Below, piece by piece: positions 12,112 through 23,429 of a DNA stretch of 64,000 bases. This stretch comes from Chrysomallon squamiferum. Its lineage: Eukaryota > Mollusca > Gastropoda > Neomphalida > Peltospiridae. The first letter of the stretch is position 1; each line of letters opens with the position of its first letter. Below the pieces are notes generated by a model. That model had not been told where the DNA came from. It did no database searches and was given only the letters and a program-made list of their open reading frames with translations. The DNA lies in the NCBI GenBank assembly GCA_012295275.1, contig CM022677.1:5271597-5335596 (forward strand), given 5' to 3'. The position numbers were made by a program, and so were the translations under genes.

Positions 12112-12194
12112 AGCTGGAGTCCCTGATGCCACATTTTAAAGATTTCCTGTTTCTGGCAGTGGACAAGTGTAAAATGGAAATAGCAAAGAACTGA
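12112..12194 (+). pseudogene. Exon-like segment, possible MCC-like remnant
   Basis: After TTTATTTACAG an open frame reads LESLMPHFKDFLFLAVDK and ends AKN with a TGA stop. It could be a terminal exon or a broken internal one. Its KDFLFLAVDKCK segment loosely recalls a central MCC coiled-coil stretch. However, its order relative to the next segment does not match MCC, so the assignment is weak. Confidence 0.3.
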
Positions 12195-12339
12195 CCTCAG
12201 CAGAACTCAGCTTTTTTACTTATTATTTGTTTTTAAATAATCTCTTATCTTACTGTTCATTGTAACATATAAATATTACTAACTGTATCTACTATACTAC
12301 TACTAATACTACTACTACAGCTGCTACTGTGTTACTACA

Positions 12340-12485
12340 ACTGCTACAAATGCGAGGCAGGTATTTGAGCCAGACAGCCTGTAAGAAGAGTGGTTTTGAA
12401 TCAACAGCATTGTCAACTACGATGTCAGTGGTGTCTAGTGCACAGAGTCTGGCCTCAATTATGATGGAGAACTGTCTGGTTTAGT
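12340..12485 (+). pseudogene. Serine-rich open segment, possible MCC-like remnant
   Basis: This plus-strand frame contains STALSTTMSVVSSAQSLASI followed by MMENC and ends in a TAG stop. A loose resemblance to the serine-rich segment before the central coiled coil of MCC (SSSVAEHLAHSLQDC) is possible. No clear donor is seen. The codon content looks protein-like compared with the surrounding AT-rich sequence, but this is weak evidence. Confidence 0.3.
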
Positions 12486-12829
12486 GATGAGGCTTGATTT
12501 ATGCTTCATTGAGATGATGGAAGATGTCGAGTTTACAGATATATTTTATTTAAGAACATACACAGAATGTTGTTTTTACTAGTTTTTAATATCTTAAAAG
12601 TAACTAACTATACAGATATTGAAAAAGAAACCCTGTTTTTTTATGCAATGTGAAGTGACACCTTTTAAACAAGCAACTAAAAATATTTTTCTAATACAAT
12701 GGTACCTCGACTTACCAGGTAAAATATTTCCCAGCTGAATCTCAAATCCTAACTGTGAAACTTCTCATGTCAGTAAGCACACATATTTTGTAGAAAATTG
12801 TAACAAATTTGCTTTTTAAAATATTTTTT

Positions 12830-12960
12830 AGCTTCCAGAAACTAAAAGTGAAATAAAACTGACAGAAAAAAACATCACCTGCCATTAAAAGAAAACTCAA
12901 CATTCCAGAACATTCCAGCAGAGGTGGTTACTGATTCTGCTTTCAGTTTTATTATTAGTA
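12830..12960 (+). pseudogene. Degenerate duplicate of the exon at 13525
   Basis: ACTAAAAGTGAAATAAAACT, AACATCACCTG, AAAAGAAAACTCAACATT and GTTACTGATTCTG recur at 13550-13660. This copy has lost about 30 bases and its frame. It shows that an exon was locally duplicated about 700 bp away. Confidence 0.55.
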
Positions 12961-12965
12961 GCAGT

Positions 12966-12991
12966 TACTATTATTATTATTGTTATTGTTA

Positions 12992-13046
<55 letters not shown>

Positions 13047-13106
13047 TTATTATTATTATTATTATTATTATTGTTATTGTTAATATTATTTTTATTATTA
13101 TTACTG
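12966..13106. repeat. (ATT)n microsatellite
   Basis: About 45 ATT/GTT/ATC triplets, mostly pure ATT. Poly-Y and poly-L open frames across it are artefacts. Confidence 0.95.
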
Positions 13107-13369
13107 TTGATTTTGGTAATCTTTAAACTCTTTTTCTTTATTCTTGACTAAATTGTCATTATTATTATTGTTCCTACAGCTGCAGCAGTAGCAGTGATGT
13201 TTCTAGTGCTAGTATTAACCATAATAGTGGTCTTACTAATAAGTAAATAGTATTTTAGTATATTTATGGTTATATGTGATTATTATAATAGCAGCTGTTA
13301 TTGTTTTATTTTTGTCATAGTTAGTACTACTGTTGTTGCTGTTGATGTTGTTATTATTATAATTTCAGA

Positions 13370-13412
13370 ACTGCAAAGTGCAAGAAAACTGCTGATAAGA
13401 AGTGACAAGGTG
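13370..13412 (+). pseudogene. Short exon-like segment with stop, possible MCC-like remnant
   Basis: It lies between ATAATTTCAG and GGTGAGA. One frame reads TAKCKKTADKK before a TGA. This is similar in pattern to the MCC DCRKTAEN segment, but it is too short to be sure. Confidence 0.25.
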
Positions 13413-13524
13413 AGATAAAATCACAAATAGCAATTCTTCCACTTCTCATATTATTAAACATTATAATAAATACTTTTGTGTTGTGTTCAGAGGTCTGATG
13501 ATAATTTTTTTTATTTCTTTTAGG

Positions 13525-13663
13525 TTCATCTTTGAATATTAATTTAGCAGAGACTAAAAGTGATATAAAACTGACAGAACAAACATCACCTGGATTCAAA
13601 AGAAAACTCAACATTTCAGATGATGACAACAGTTCTACATCAGCAGAGTTTGTTACTGATTCT
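13525..13663 (+). pseudogene. Coding-like exon, possible MCC-like remnant
   Basis: After TTCTTTTAG an uninterrupted frame reads NLAETKSDIKLTEQTSPGF, then KRKLNISDDDNSSTSAEFV, up to a GTCAGT donor. Acidic and serine-rich composition with a basic KRK patch suggests a linker. MCC has a comparable serine-rich, Cys/Glu-ending stretch between its coiled coils, but the resemblance is not strong. The broken duplicate lies at 12830-12960. Confidence 0.4.
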
Positions 13664-13754
13664 GTTGTCAGTATTATTATTAGAACTAGTAATATAAGTA
13701 GTAATAGTTAATAGCAGTTATAACACAAACATTTGCATATTATTTTAATATTGT

Positions 13755-13830
13755 TTTATAGTCGTTATTGTAATTATTATTATTCATATTCTTATTCTTA
13801 TAGTTCTTCTTGTAATTATTTTTCTTCTTA

Positions 13831-13870
<40 letters not shown>

Positions 13871-13945
13871 GTCTTATTGTTATTATTATTATTATTACTA
13901 TTACTATTATTTATTATTATTATTAGTAGTAGTAGTAGTAGTAGC
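13755..13945. repeat. (ATT)n then (AGT)n microsatellites
   Basis: Impure TTATTC units pass into pure ATT units (about 13828-13925) and then AGT units. Long Y-rich and S-rich open frames here are artefacts. Confidence 0.9.
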
Positions 13946-14049
13946 AATAGTAGTAGAAGTAGTGTCATTATTTATGCTTTTCTCATATTTTGTTTTTATC
14001 TTTTGCTTAATTCTATTTTGTCATTATTATTATGGTTGTTGTTCTTCTC

Positions 14050-14220
14050 AGGACTGTGGAGGAAGTACAGGAAGACTTGTGATGAGAAGAGAACTCTGGT
14101 GAAAGTGTGTGAAGTAAACTGATAATCTAAGACGAAGGTAGACAACTCTGAGCAAACAGCAACTGGTTGACATCCTCATCAGACTGGCTGATGAGAAAAA
14201 ACAGTCTGAATCAGCTAAAA
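14050..14220 (+). pseudogene. Decayed coding segment resembling the MCC C-terminal region
   Basis: Following GTTCTTCTCAG, one frame reads WRKYRKTCDEKRTLVK and a later frame reads TTLSKQQLVDILIRLADEKK, preceded by DNLRRR and a TAG. The second piece resembles the conserved MCC motif around RVQELVSALERL (Q-x-L-V-x-x-L-x-R-L spacing). Frames and stops are inconsistent, so this is a decayed segment. Its position downstream of the better-supported exons fits one MCC-like locus. Confidence 0.4.
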
Positions 14221-14224
14221 ATAT

Positions 14225-14480
14225 TATGTTTATATAATATTACTTATTTACTTACTTATTAATTTATTTTGTTTTATATAATATTACTTGTTTATTTATT
14301 AATTTATTTTGTTTTATATAATATTAGTTGTTTATTTACTTACTAATTTTTTATATTTTATATAATATTACTTGTTTACTTACTCATTAATTTATTTTGT
14401 TTTATATAATATTACTTGTTTATTATTTGCATTATGTAATATTACTTGTTTATTAGTTGCATTATGTAATATTACTGGTT
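14225..14480. repeat. ~55-bp AT-rich tandem repeat
   Basis: Units of ATATAATATTACTTGTTTAT plus a TTAATTTATTTTGTTTT-type spacer occur about five times with small length changes. Confidence 0.7.
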
Positions 14481-15081
14481 TGTTTACTTATAACTGTTTT
14501 ATATACAATCTTATTTACTAATATAATTATCTACTTAAGTTTAGTTTATTTACTTATTTTATAAATTTATTTACTTTGATTAAAACATTTGTATGCATGT
14601 GGTTTAAATAATATAACAAGATTTTTCTTTTAATGTATTTTACTAAATATATTTTTACAAAATGTTATCTGAGACCTAGAGACATACATCAGTTGAAAAC
14701 TGTGGCCTTTTTTTCATTAGACTTCAATGATTTTAATTGCCTTCTATTTCCGTTTGCAAGTATCTGAATGTAGGTAAATAAATAATTTAAAAATACAAGC
14801 ATACAAAGATTATCAGTAAATTTATTGTTTTAGGTTCCTACACGACTGATTGAAAATCTGGTTTTCTTTCACAAAAACATCTACAAAGCCAAGCCTAAAA
14901 GCTCACATTAACAGTTTTACTTATGAATTATTTTGGTTAAACTTAAAGCATGAAACAAATTATTTAAATTATTTACATCATTATCAGTGTATAAAAATAA
15001 GGTAAAATGTTACAAGTTTATTGATATCATTATTGTTCTTTTATATACATGCATATATTATAATTTATTAACTGAGTGTTT

Positions 15082-15250
15082 CTTTGAATTGCAGCTGTTT
15101 TGTCTTAGACTGGCCCAGTGGTTGTTGTGAGGAGGATCACAGGAAGCCATTCACAGTTATGTAGAGTCAGCATTACAGGAAGCAGATCATCTTCCAGACT
15201 GTCAAATCTGAGCAAAGTTTGCCAGTCATCATCAAATTCACTAAGTTAAT
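15082..15250 (+). pseudogene. Exon-like remnant with stops, unknown
   Basis: After TTGAATTGCAG one frame reads LFCLRLAQWLL, a stop, then GGSQEAIHSYVESALQEADH. It looks like a decayed exon but I cannot name it. It lies just before a GT/TA microsatellite. Confidence 0.3.
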
Positions 15251-15282
15251 CTGTGCAACTGAATTTTCCAGATTTTAATGTG

Positions 15283-15284
15283 TG

Positions 15285-15316
<32 letters not shown>

Positions 15317-15351
15317 CTGTGTGTGTTTGTGTGTGTGTGTGTGTATATGTC

Positions 15352-15401
<50 letters not shown>
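15283..15401. repeat. (GT)n(TA)n compound microsatellite
   Basis: About 80 bases of interrupted GT units are followed by about 20 TA units. Confidence 0.95.
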
Positions 15402-15404
<3 letters not shown>

Positions 15405-15751
15405 AGGTATAAGTTAAAGAAACCATGTTATCTCACTCTTTTGAAGTAACAAACGGAAGGATAGAAAGATAGAATAATGGGGAATAAATGTGGGGAATAA
15501 ATGTGGAAACAGTGTGGATTCAGGGATAAATGTGCAGAGATAGGGTAAAAGAGAAAGATACAAAGATGGTTTGATCAACAGATGGTGAAAAAGAGTTTGA
15601 GGGACGGATCTATAGGAAGATAACAAGACAGACTGACAGACAGATAATTAGAAAAAGAAAGAGATAGTCAGGTGGGTAGCTAGCCAGGTGGGTAGATAGG
15701 TGAATAGGTAGGATACAAGTCTGTTGAATGGGCAAACCAATAGAGAGACAA

Positions 15752-15810
<59 letters not shown>

Positions 15811-15812
15811 GG
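15752..15812. repeat. (CA)n(TA)n(CA)n microsatellite
   Basis: ACACACAC is followed by about 17 TA units and then ACACACACAC. Open frames reading IYIYIY are artefacts. Confidence 0.95.
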
Positions 15813-16059
15813 TATATGGATAAGTGAATACATTGATACAGATTTTCTGAATGGAAGGATGGATGGATTGATAACACACAGCTGTGTAGATAGATAAATC
15901 AGTAGAGACCATGTTATGTAATTCGACCATTTTGAAATAAAATGTTTGATTGTTGTTGATGTGAATGCTAAGCTGGTTTATTATTCCAAACTCAAAAAAA
16001 AAAAAAGATGTGTGGTTAAATTTTGAGCCAGTAGCATAAATCCTATCTTTGCATTAGTT

Positions 16060-16740
16060 TATCTCACACATTAATGATAGAGATTATTGGTAGCTGAGAC
16101 TGGGGCAGGTATAAGCAGAGAGAGATATAGAAATATAGGGACATTGGATAGAGCTATAGGTATAGTGATAGAGACAGGTTTTAGAGAGATAGACAAGTGA
16201 TTGAGATATAAGCAAAGAGAGACAGGAAAAATTATCAATATATAGATAGTGAAACAGAAAAAGTGATAACGTAGTGAGACAGACAAGTGATAAAAGTAGA
16301 GAGAGAGAGTCAGACATGCAATCGAGATAGAGAAACAGAGACAAGTGATAGAGATGATGGTATACTGACATACACATGATAGAGATAAAGGCATAGAAAC
16401 AGACAGAGATAAAGGTAGAGAGGTAGACAGGTGTTAGATATATAGACACCAGTGACAGAGATTTAGATAAAAAGAGAAAGCAATAAAGGGACAGAAACAT
16501 GTATTAGTTATTTAGGACAGAGACAAGTATTAGTGATGTAGGTAAAGAGAAGGAGACATACAGGTAGAAAGACAGATAAATGTAGAGAGGAAGGCAAGTG
16601 ATAGAGATAATGGTAGAGAGATGTACAAGTACTAGACATGCTGGTAGAGAATCATAAACAAGCAATAGAGATATATGTAGACACAGAGACAAGTGTTAGA
16701 GATATGGTAGAGAGCCAGAGAAGTTATCAAGTATACAACA
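16060..16740. repeat. Purine-rich GATAGAGA block, related to 6440-7680
   Basis: The composition is the same as at 6440-7680 and phrases are shared (for example GGTAGAGAATCA and GAGATGTACAAGTACTAGAC). It appears to be a third copy of the tail of the 7-kb duplicate, here next to the first satellite array. Confidence 0.7.
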
Positions 16741-16804
16741 GGAAGAGAGATATAATTATATAACTGATACGTGATTATCTCACAAACTGAGTTGATGGTT
16801 ATGA

Positions 16805-17115
16805 GTTAATCCGTTGTATTTATTTACTTCACGCCTGGTAATATCACGTTACTGTACAGTATTTATTTACCTCAAACTGCTGATATCACGTTACTGTATA
16901 GAATTTACTTACTTAATGTCTGGTAATATCTCGTTAGTATTCAGTATTTATTTACTTAATGTCTGGTAATATCTCATTAGTATTCAGTGTTTATTTACTT
17001 AATTTCTGTTATCTCGTTACTGTACAGTGTGTATTTACTTAATGTTTGCTATCACGTTATTGTTCAGTATTTATTTACTTATTGCTGCTAATATCTCGTT
17101 ACTATATTTATTTAC
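16805..17115. repeat. 42-bp satellite array, copy 1 (upstream of P4HA relic 1)
   Basis: About seven diverged units of TATCACGTTACTGTACAGTA plus TTTATTTACTTAAT and a variable end. The best units carry the perfect 12-bp palindrome TACTGTACAGTA. This is the most diverged of the three arrays; several units read ATCTCGTTAGTATTCAGTAT. Confidence 0.85.
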
Positions 17116-18030
17116 TTAGAGGAGTTTCTAGATACTTCACAGAAAAAAATCATCTATCATTTAGTCCTCTACAGAGAGAAAGAATGAAAAATAAAAAATA
17201 TAAAGTGAAATGAAATAAGGTTTAACGATTTTGTATAAAAACATTTTGTGTCTATTAAAACTCATTTATTGAAACACATTCATAAAATAAATTTGGAAAA
17301 ACTAAAACTAAAATGTGTAATAAAATAATAAAAAATAGAAATAAAATAAAATGTTTAAGATGGCGAGTTTACATATATATTAATAACTAGTGTCAGTTAA
17401 AACTGACGTGTAATTTGTATTTATTTGGAAGAAGAACCAGAGCTGCAGACAACCCTTCTAAATGTTCAAAACGTGAGAGGTGTCTACTAAATGACAGCTG
17501 TAATGCACATTTCAATCTGTTTTTATTTTGTTCTTTTTTCTTTCTTGAGTTTTTTATTTATTTATTTTGTTTTTTTTCATTTTTTCTATGTTACTTTATT
17601 CTGACATTATGAAATTATTAATATAATTTCCATCATATAGACAGACAGACAAATATAAAAATATATAATCAAAGGATAACAGAAACATAATACACCAAAA
17701 GTTTTTCTCTCACACACAAACACACACATTCACACACATAAATATATAAACACACACACATATAAACTAAAAGACAAAAACAAATGTACAACAAATAAGA
17801 AAAAATAAAAATAATAACATAAATAAAATAAACAAATAAAATGAGATAGAAATTAAAGATAAAATAATGAAACGTGTCATTTTATCACTCCCCCATCATA
17901 ATAACCTGCGTATTTTAAACTGATATATATTTAGAATTATATCATCATAACTCTATTTTTATACCAAATATTCATATCACTAGTAGACACCTTCAAGTAT
18001 GTATCAGCAGTACATTATTTTAGTTTTGCT
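17116..18030. other. Conserved upstream region of P4HA relic 1
   Basis: ATGACAGCTGTAATGCACAT, AGAAGAA-CAGAGCTGCA, GTTACTTTATTCTGACAT and a CATCATATAG/ACAGACAGAC block are shared with 47680-48440, and partly with 31080-31435. The rest is AT-rich with CA repeats. It may contain the old promoter or 5' exon, but I cannot place either. Confidence 0.5.
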
Positions 18031-19522
18031 TTTATCAGCTGTGAATTCAGAACTGTTTACGTCCCTGCATCACATCTGAACAGCTCTGTACTAGCAGGAA
18101 GAGACTTGGCAAAAGCATTAAGAAATTTCAGTCATGTTCATGAACAAGGAAATAAATGGGAAAAGTTGAAAACAATTTCAGATCAAATGGAACAGCACTG
18201 TTCGATAGCACTAAAATACCCAAATCGTTACATAGCCAACCCGATTGGTGCATTTTTATATATTAAACGTTTTACTTTGGACTGAGAACGAGATGTTCAG
18301 CCAATTCTTCACGAAAGTATTACGTCCCAGACAGAGCTGACTGAACTAAAAGAAATTCGTGAACATCTTCCAAGTTAGGAAGACTTAGAAGGGGTCGCTG
18401 CAGCTGTGTTTCGACTTCACGACACGTACAAAATAAATGCGATAAGATTAGCAGACGGTTTTATATATGAACGATATATACAGAGATTATCAGCAGAAGA
18501 CTGTTATCAATTAGGTCGCCTCGCATACAAAATGAAAAAATACAAATATGTGCATATCTGGATGGAGACAAGTCTCGAGAAACAAAGAACGGAAACAATT
18601 CAGAACTTATCTCGGATAGAATTTCATGACTATGAAATACTCGGTAGAGAATTAGAGGGACAGATAGAACACGTTTTAAATTTGACAAATGAACAGTTAA
18701 TGTTAGCTCCTGAACTAGAACGTGCTCCGAAAAGAAGGAAAAAGTATTCAAGTATATCAAAACTTAGGAAAGAAAAGAGAAAAGAAAATGCCAGAGTTAA
18801 AGAAAAAAAATGTCGATGCTCTCTGTCGTGGTGAAGACTTTATTAAAGTACGACAGCGACATCGTCTGAAATGTCGCTACCATTACAACAACAAAAATCC
18901 GCTTCTAATTCTTAAGCCTGCTAAAGAAGAGATTCTGCATTTCTCACCGAAAATTGTTCTCTATCATGATTTTATCAGTGATGCTGCAATTGAAGAAATT
19001 AAAACAGTTTCTATGCCACTTTTAAAAACATCTGAAATCAATCAGTATGGAAACATTTTCAAATCTGAGATAAGAATGAGCAAAAATACATTTCTAGGAA
19101 GAGCTTTCACAGAAGCAGACAAGAGAATTCAGAGGAGAATTGAAGCAATCACAGGTCTTTCAATGAAAGCTTCAGAACCACTTCAGGTGGCAAACTATGG
19201 AATAGGCGGACAGTTCACGGCTCATACTGACTATTTCAACATAGCATATTCTTCCGGTGAAAACAGAATTGCTACGTGGTTAAACTATTTGAGTGATGTA
19301 GAAGGAGGTGCAACAGTGTTTCCTTATCTTGGTGTAAGAATACAACCTAAAGCAGGTGCAGCTATATTTTGGTATAATTTATATCGGAATGGTTCACCTA
19401 ACAAAATGACAATTCACGGGGCTTGTCCTGTTCTTATTGGCTCTTAATGGGTATCAACTTTCTGGATTCTAAAAAAAGGGCAAGTTTTCAAGCGACCATG
19501 TTCCACAAATCCAGAAGAATAA
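18030..19522 (+). pseudogene. Prolyl 4-hydroxylase subunit alpha relic, copy 1 (longest)
   Basis: Collagen prolyl 4-hydroxylase alpha subunits are ER-lumenal Fe(II)/2-oxoglutarate dioxygenases that hydroxylate prolines in procollagen, together with PDI. Without introns, this relic covers the N-terminal domain (NPIGAFLYIKRFTLD), the peptide-binding TPR region (ERYIQRLSAEDCYQLGRLAY), the linker (ALCRGED) and the catalytic domain (QVANYGIGGQF, then HTDYF, NRIATWLNYLSDVEGGATVF). The iron ligands are visible: HxD at 19223-19231 and the distal His at 19415-19417. Lesions: TGA replaces a Trp codon at 18283-18285, TAG replaces a Tyr codon at 18376-18378, a frameshift lies in an A-rich run near 18800, and TAA at 19445-19447 falls exactly ten residues after the distal His, where family members have the 2-oxoglutarate-binding Lys. 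In-frame sequence continues past this to TAA at 19520-19522. No start codon or signal peptide is evident. It could be a retrocopy or a decayed intronless gene. Confidence 0.9.
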
Positions 19523-20250
19523 ATGAAATACGATGCAGCTTTTAATGTAAGCAGATGCTAGAAAGAGGTTTCTTTGTTGTTTGTGAAAAAAAAAGAAAAA
19601 GAAATACAAATATATTTAAAGTATTTCTTATTGCATGTTATTGATTTTTTTGATTTTTATTGTGCTTTGTTGTATCTGTTTTTCATCTCTTCTTTCTTTC
19701 TTGCTCAGTTCCGCAGTCTTCTTGTCGCATGAGTTCCTTGCAAACGCTACACTGTCTTAGGTAAAAGATACAACGACAAACCGATATAAACATGCTTGCT
19801 GCATTGTAACAGCTGTTATAGTAGCTAAATTCTCTGTTCTTGAGATGAAAATTAAAGATCGTTTTAACTGTAAATATTTAACTTTAAATATTTTTAATGG
19901 TGTTTAATTAATTAATCAATTAATTCATCAAAAAATTTAAAAAATTAAAATAATCAAAGATGTTGTAGGTGAATATTTATAATATTATTATTATTTTTAA
20001 ATTGTTCTTTTTCATAGGTCTCTATGTTTAACCTCAAGTAATTCGTGTTTTTAGTTTTAGTGAAACATCTCAGCATTATTTCAACAAAGAGGGAAACGTC
20101 AAACCAGAATACACGTGTTTGATCAAAGTAATAAATTTACCAGTGGCTACTCGTTTCAGCCAAACGTCAACAAGTCTGTTTTGATATGTACACCAAATTC
20201 TTATTATCAATAGTCAGTAATGGTTTACACTGCTTATAATAACTTAAATC

Positions 20251-20298
<48 letters not shown>

Positions 20299-20375
20299 AT
20301 ATATACACATATTAGCAGTTCATTGTAGATGTAAATTGTCATCAAGTATCTGTTGTATACTTATATTAGAAACTG

Positions 20376-20380
<5 letters not shown>
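19523..20380. other. 3' flank of P4HA relic 1
   Basis: AT-rich sequence shares phrases with 49590-50480: AAATGAAATAC, AAAGAGGTTT, a TATTGCATGTTATTGATTT run, ATTATTTCAACAAAGAGGGA, and GACAAGTCTGTTTTGA. It includes an (ATCT)n tract near 20250-20300. This collinear flank shows that the duplicated unit is larger than the P4HA sequence. Confidence 0.6.

Positions 20381-20450
<70 letters not shown>
20381..20450. repeat. (TC)n(AC)n compound microsatellite
   Basis: About 28 TC units are followed by CA units. The same compound tract lies at 50485-50572 in the third module, with fewer TC and more CA units. Confidence 0.95.
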
Positions 20451-20451
<1 letters not shown>

Positions 20452-20734
20452 AAGACGGCTCATTACTTATTATTTCACTGAGGTAAAATAAAAATACATT
20501 CGTATAAAATAGACTTCTTAAGTAATAAATGTATAGTTTTACTTAATGAAAATGTATAAAATTCACCACATTGATGCGATTCAGTATATTGCTATTTCAT
20601 GTTTTATTTTATAGAATTAGCATAAATGTAAGTACTCGCTGTACATTGCGTAAATTATCCTCCAATATTTCACATGGCCGGTTTGTTGTACGAATATAAA
20701 ACTGTATTTATTACGTCATGAATACATGAAATTA

Positions 20735-20844
<110 letters not shown>

Positions 20845-20924
20845 TTAACTGTATATAGTGGACTCTATTATTAACAAAAACTAATCTAATCAAGATGAAT
20901 CCGGGTGTAAATTTCAGAACAACA

Positions 20925-21140
20925 GAAAAGTTTATATAGTAATTACATTGTTAACAACGGCACGCAGTTTTCTAAGTATTATCATTTGTTAAAGAAAATT
21001 TTATATAGTAATTACATTGTTAACAACGACTCGCAGTTTTCTAAGTATTATCATTTGTTAAAGAAAAGTTTATATAGTAATTACATTGTTAACAACGGCA
21101 CGCAGTTTTCTAAGTATCATCATTTGTTAAATGACGGCAG
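20925..21140. repeat. 67-bp tandem repeat, three units
   Basis: Units of AAGTTTATATAGTAATTACA plus TTGTTAACAACGGCACGCAG and TTTTCTAAGTATTATCATTTG repeat three times. The third module has a single shorter unit at 50930-50985, so this array expanded after duplication. The open frame here is a repeat artefact. Confidence 0.9.
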
Positions 21141-21169
21141 TTTGAATACAATCAGACTGCCGAGTGAGA

Positions 21170-21913
21170 TGAACTGATCGCGCTTCTTTGAAGGGTTAAC
21201 AGTGATACTAAACGTCTTGTAATTAGTACGTGCAGCTAGATGAACAATACTATTGTTAGTTTTCACGTTTTTCCATTGTGTAAACAGAAAGATTTAGATA
21301 CGTAGTGACTATTATATGCAACTGTAGGAAACCAGAGAGAAAACGAATTAAAAAGTCTGAATGGACTGAAGATAAAAACAAACTTTCGAACCACTGATTA
21401 TCTTAAAATGAGAACAAAATTAAGTCTTTTGCTGCTGTTATCGAAATCAGCTTTTGCAATTAATGTTAAACTTGGAGGCCACGACAGAGAAATTTGAAAA
21501 GAAATATGAAAACAACAACTACAAAAAAATAAACAGTCATCAGTGACAGACTATTTTTTTCGCTGACAGTTAACCTTTAACGTTTGTTAATATTCCAGTT
21601 TTGTATTATTTTAATCTTTATGAATCTGTGTTTGTTTTTTATTATTTATATTTTAGTTATTTATCACATATTAATAGACACGGCATATACGACGTTTCGT
21701 TATCAGCGATTTTCTGTGGTGCGCAATGACGTACACCGAGAACCCCACAAACAGTGAAAGAAACAAACTGTAGCTGAAGGGAGATTACTCATATAATAAT
21801 AAAACAAATTGGGGGGGGGGGATTCCTGCTGTTATTTGCGGTATTTGTTATTTATGAATTTTGCAGATAAATGTAGATTCTAAGAATCACGAAGAGTTGA
21901 TTTCTTTATATAT

Positions 21914-21960
<47 letters not shown>

Positions 21961-22800
21961 TAATAGTAGAATATTTCTTTCTTGAAATGACTGTTGGTTT
22001 TGTTTTTTTTCTAATTTAGCTTGTCAAATGTTTTGTCAAATGTTTCGTCTGCTTTATGGAAAGTTTTCAAGGGCAGATAATCGAAAATGAATTATTAAAC
22101 AATACGATGCAGAATCTTGTCACAAGACTCGAGTTTATTTGTTTTGAGTAATTTATCTGACTTTTTATTGATCAATCAACAGAGTAATCAGTCATATTTT
22201 GCTTTTCATTTAATTTATTATTTAATTATATTTATCAGGTATATGACAGTATTTTGAAAAACGTAATTTTCCTTCATGATCTGTGGAAAATCTGTTTTCA
22301 TTTCAGTTATTTAGCAAACAGAACACTGAATATCTCATACAGTTTCAAACCAGCATACACGTGTTTTATATCAAAATGACGACTTCTAAAGCTCAACAGT
22401 AGTTTTAAGCATGATGCAGAAATTAACAAATTTTAATTAATTGCACTAAATCGCTCAGCTGTACCTTACAGTTTGATTATTAATTTCCCAATTTAAATAA
22501 CTGGTAAATTCATTTATTTGTATAAAATTTGGCAGAATATAAAGGAAACTATAAACTTGTCTGTCAGTTCTCCATTGTTTATCAAAGAAACGAATATTTT
22601 TCTTTTTTCTGTTTTTAGGAGATCTCACTGTGTTGAAGACATAAGTCAACATGACAGATTTGAGTTGTATCCTGTTTTAGTTCACGTTGTATCTTATACA
22701 TCAGTCAAACAATGTGGAAATATTCAAATTTTACGAACATATTTTTTTTTATTCTTCACTAAAGGAGATGATTGCTGCTTGTTTTCTCAGTCATGATGCT
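21170..22800. other. Conserved block downstream of P4HA relic 1
   Basis: Phrases shared with 32020-33250 and 51030-52420 include TTAATGTTAAACTTGGAGGC (with the second module), CGTTATCAGCGATTTTCTGT and TGCGCAATGACGTACACCGA (with the third), AAGGGCAGATAATCGAAAAT, CTTGTCACAAGACT, and GAATATCTCATACAGTTTCA. An AG-bordered segment at 22620-22720 (GAGATCTCACTGTGTTGAAG) is conserved at 33150. Its differences change amino acids, so I do not call it an exon. A (TA)n tract lies at 21907-21958. Confidence 0.6.
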
Positions 22801-22899
22801 GTTCAGAGAATCCATTGTTACTTTAAATTCAAACTCTAAAACTATGTAATATTTATATATATATATTTAATAATGGATAACAGCTGAAGGCTTTTAGTT

Positions 22900-23260
22900 T
22901 CAAGATTTATATCTGATTATCTACAAAAGTTCCGACATCGTTTATTTTTTCTGTATAAGATGGCTGCCATCATGTGGCAATTCTGTGTAAGATTCTTCGA
23001 ACATCAAACAAAACAGTAAATCCCTAAACATCGGCAGTCATCCCGCAACAACAAAACAAATAAAATAAATGAAGGAACACAATAACCTTTATTAAAATAT
23101 ACTGTACTAATTATAAGCCGATGTGGTTCTTTTTATTTTTTTTTTATTTTTTTATTTTTTATTTTATTATTAGCCAACCAGAAATTCGTAAAGACCGTAA
23201 ATCATCGCGCATTTTTCCGCAACTACTATACTAAAACAAACAAAATAATACAAATAAAAA
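22900..23260. repeat. Module M, partial copy 1
   Basis: GATGGCTGCCATCATGTGGC, AAGATTCTTCGAACATCAAA, AATCATCCCGCA-like and CCTTTATTAAAATAT phrases recur at 29850-30190, 33850-34060 and 46440-46640, all in direct orientation. Confidence 0.65.
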
Positions 23261-23429
23261 AGAGTTCAACACAAATAAAATAAATTAATTCTAAAAGCAA
23301 GGATTCATTTTGATATTATCACCGAAAAATATAGGAGGAAAATGTATATACGCAATCTGTATGTTTATGTGTGTGTGTGTGTGTGTGTGCGTGCGTGTCC
23401 ATATGTATCTGTATAAAAATGAAAAAATG

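Noticed and set aside
11697-12194. Overlapping open frames of 112-165 codons (LFVCLFVC) in all three plus frames
   Set aside because: They are entirely the product of the TTTG/TTTA tetranucleotide array, which has no stop in any plus frame over most of its length.
22518-22796. Possible exon GAGATCTCACTGTGTTGAAG conserved at 33150
   Set aside because: It has an AG before it and is well conserved, but the second copy gains a stop soon after, the differences are replacements, and conservation matches that of the surrounding non-coding block.
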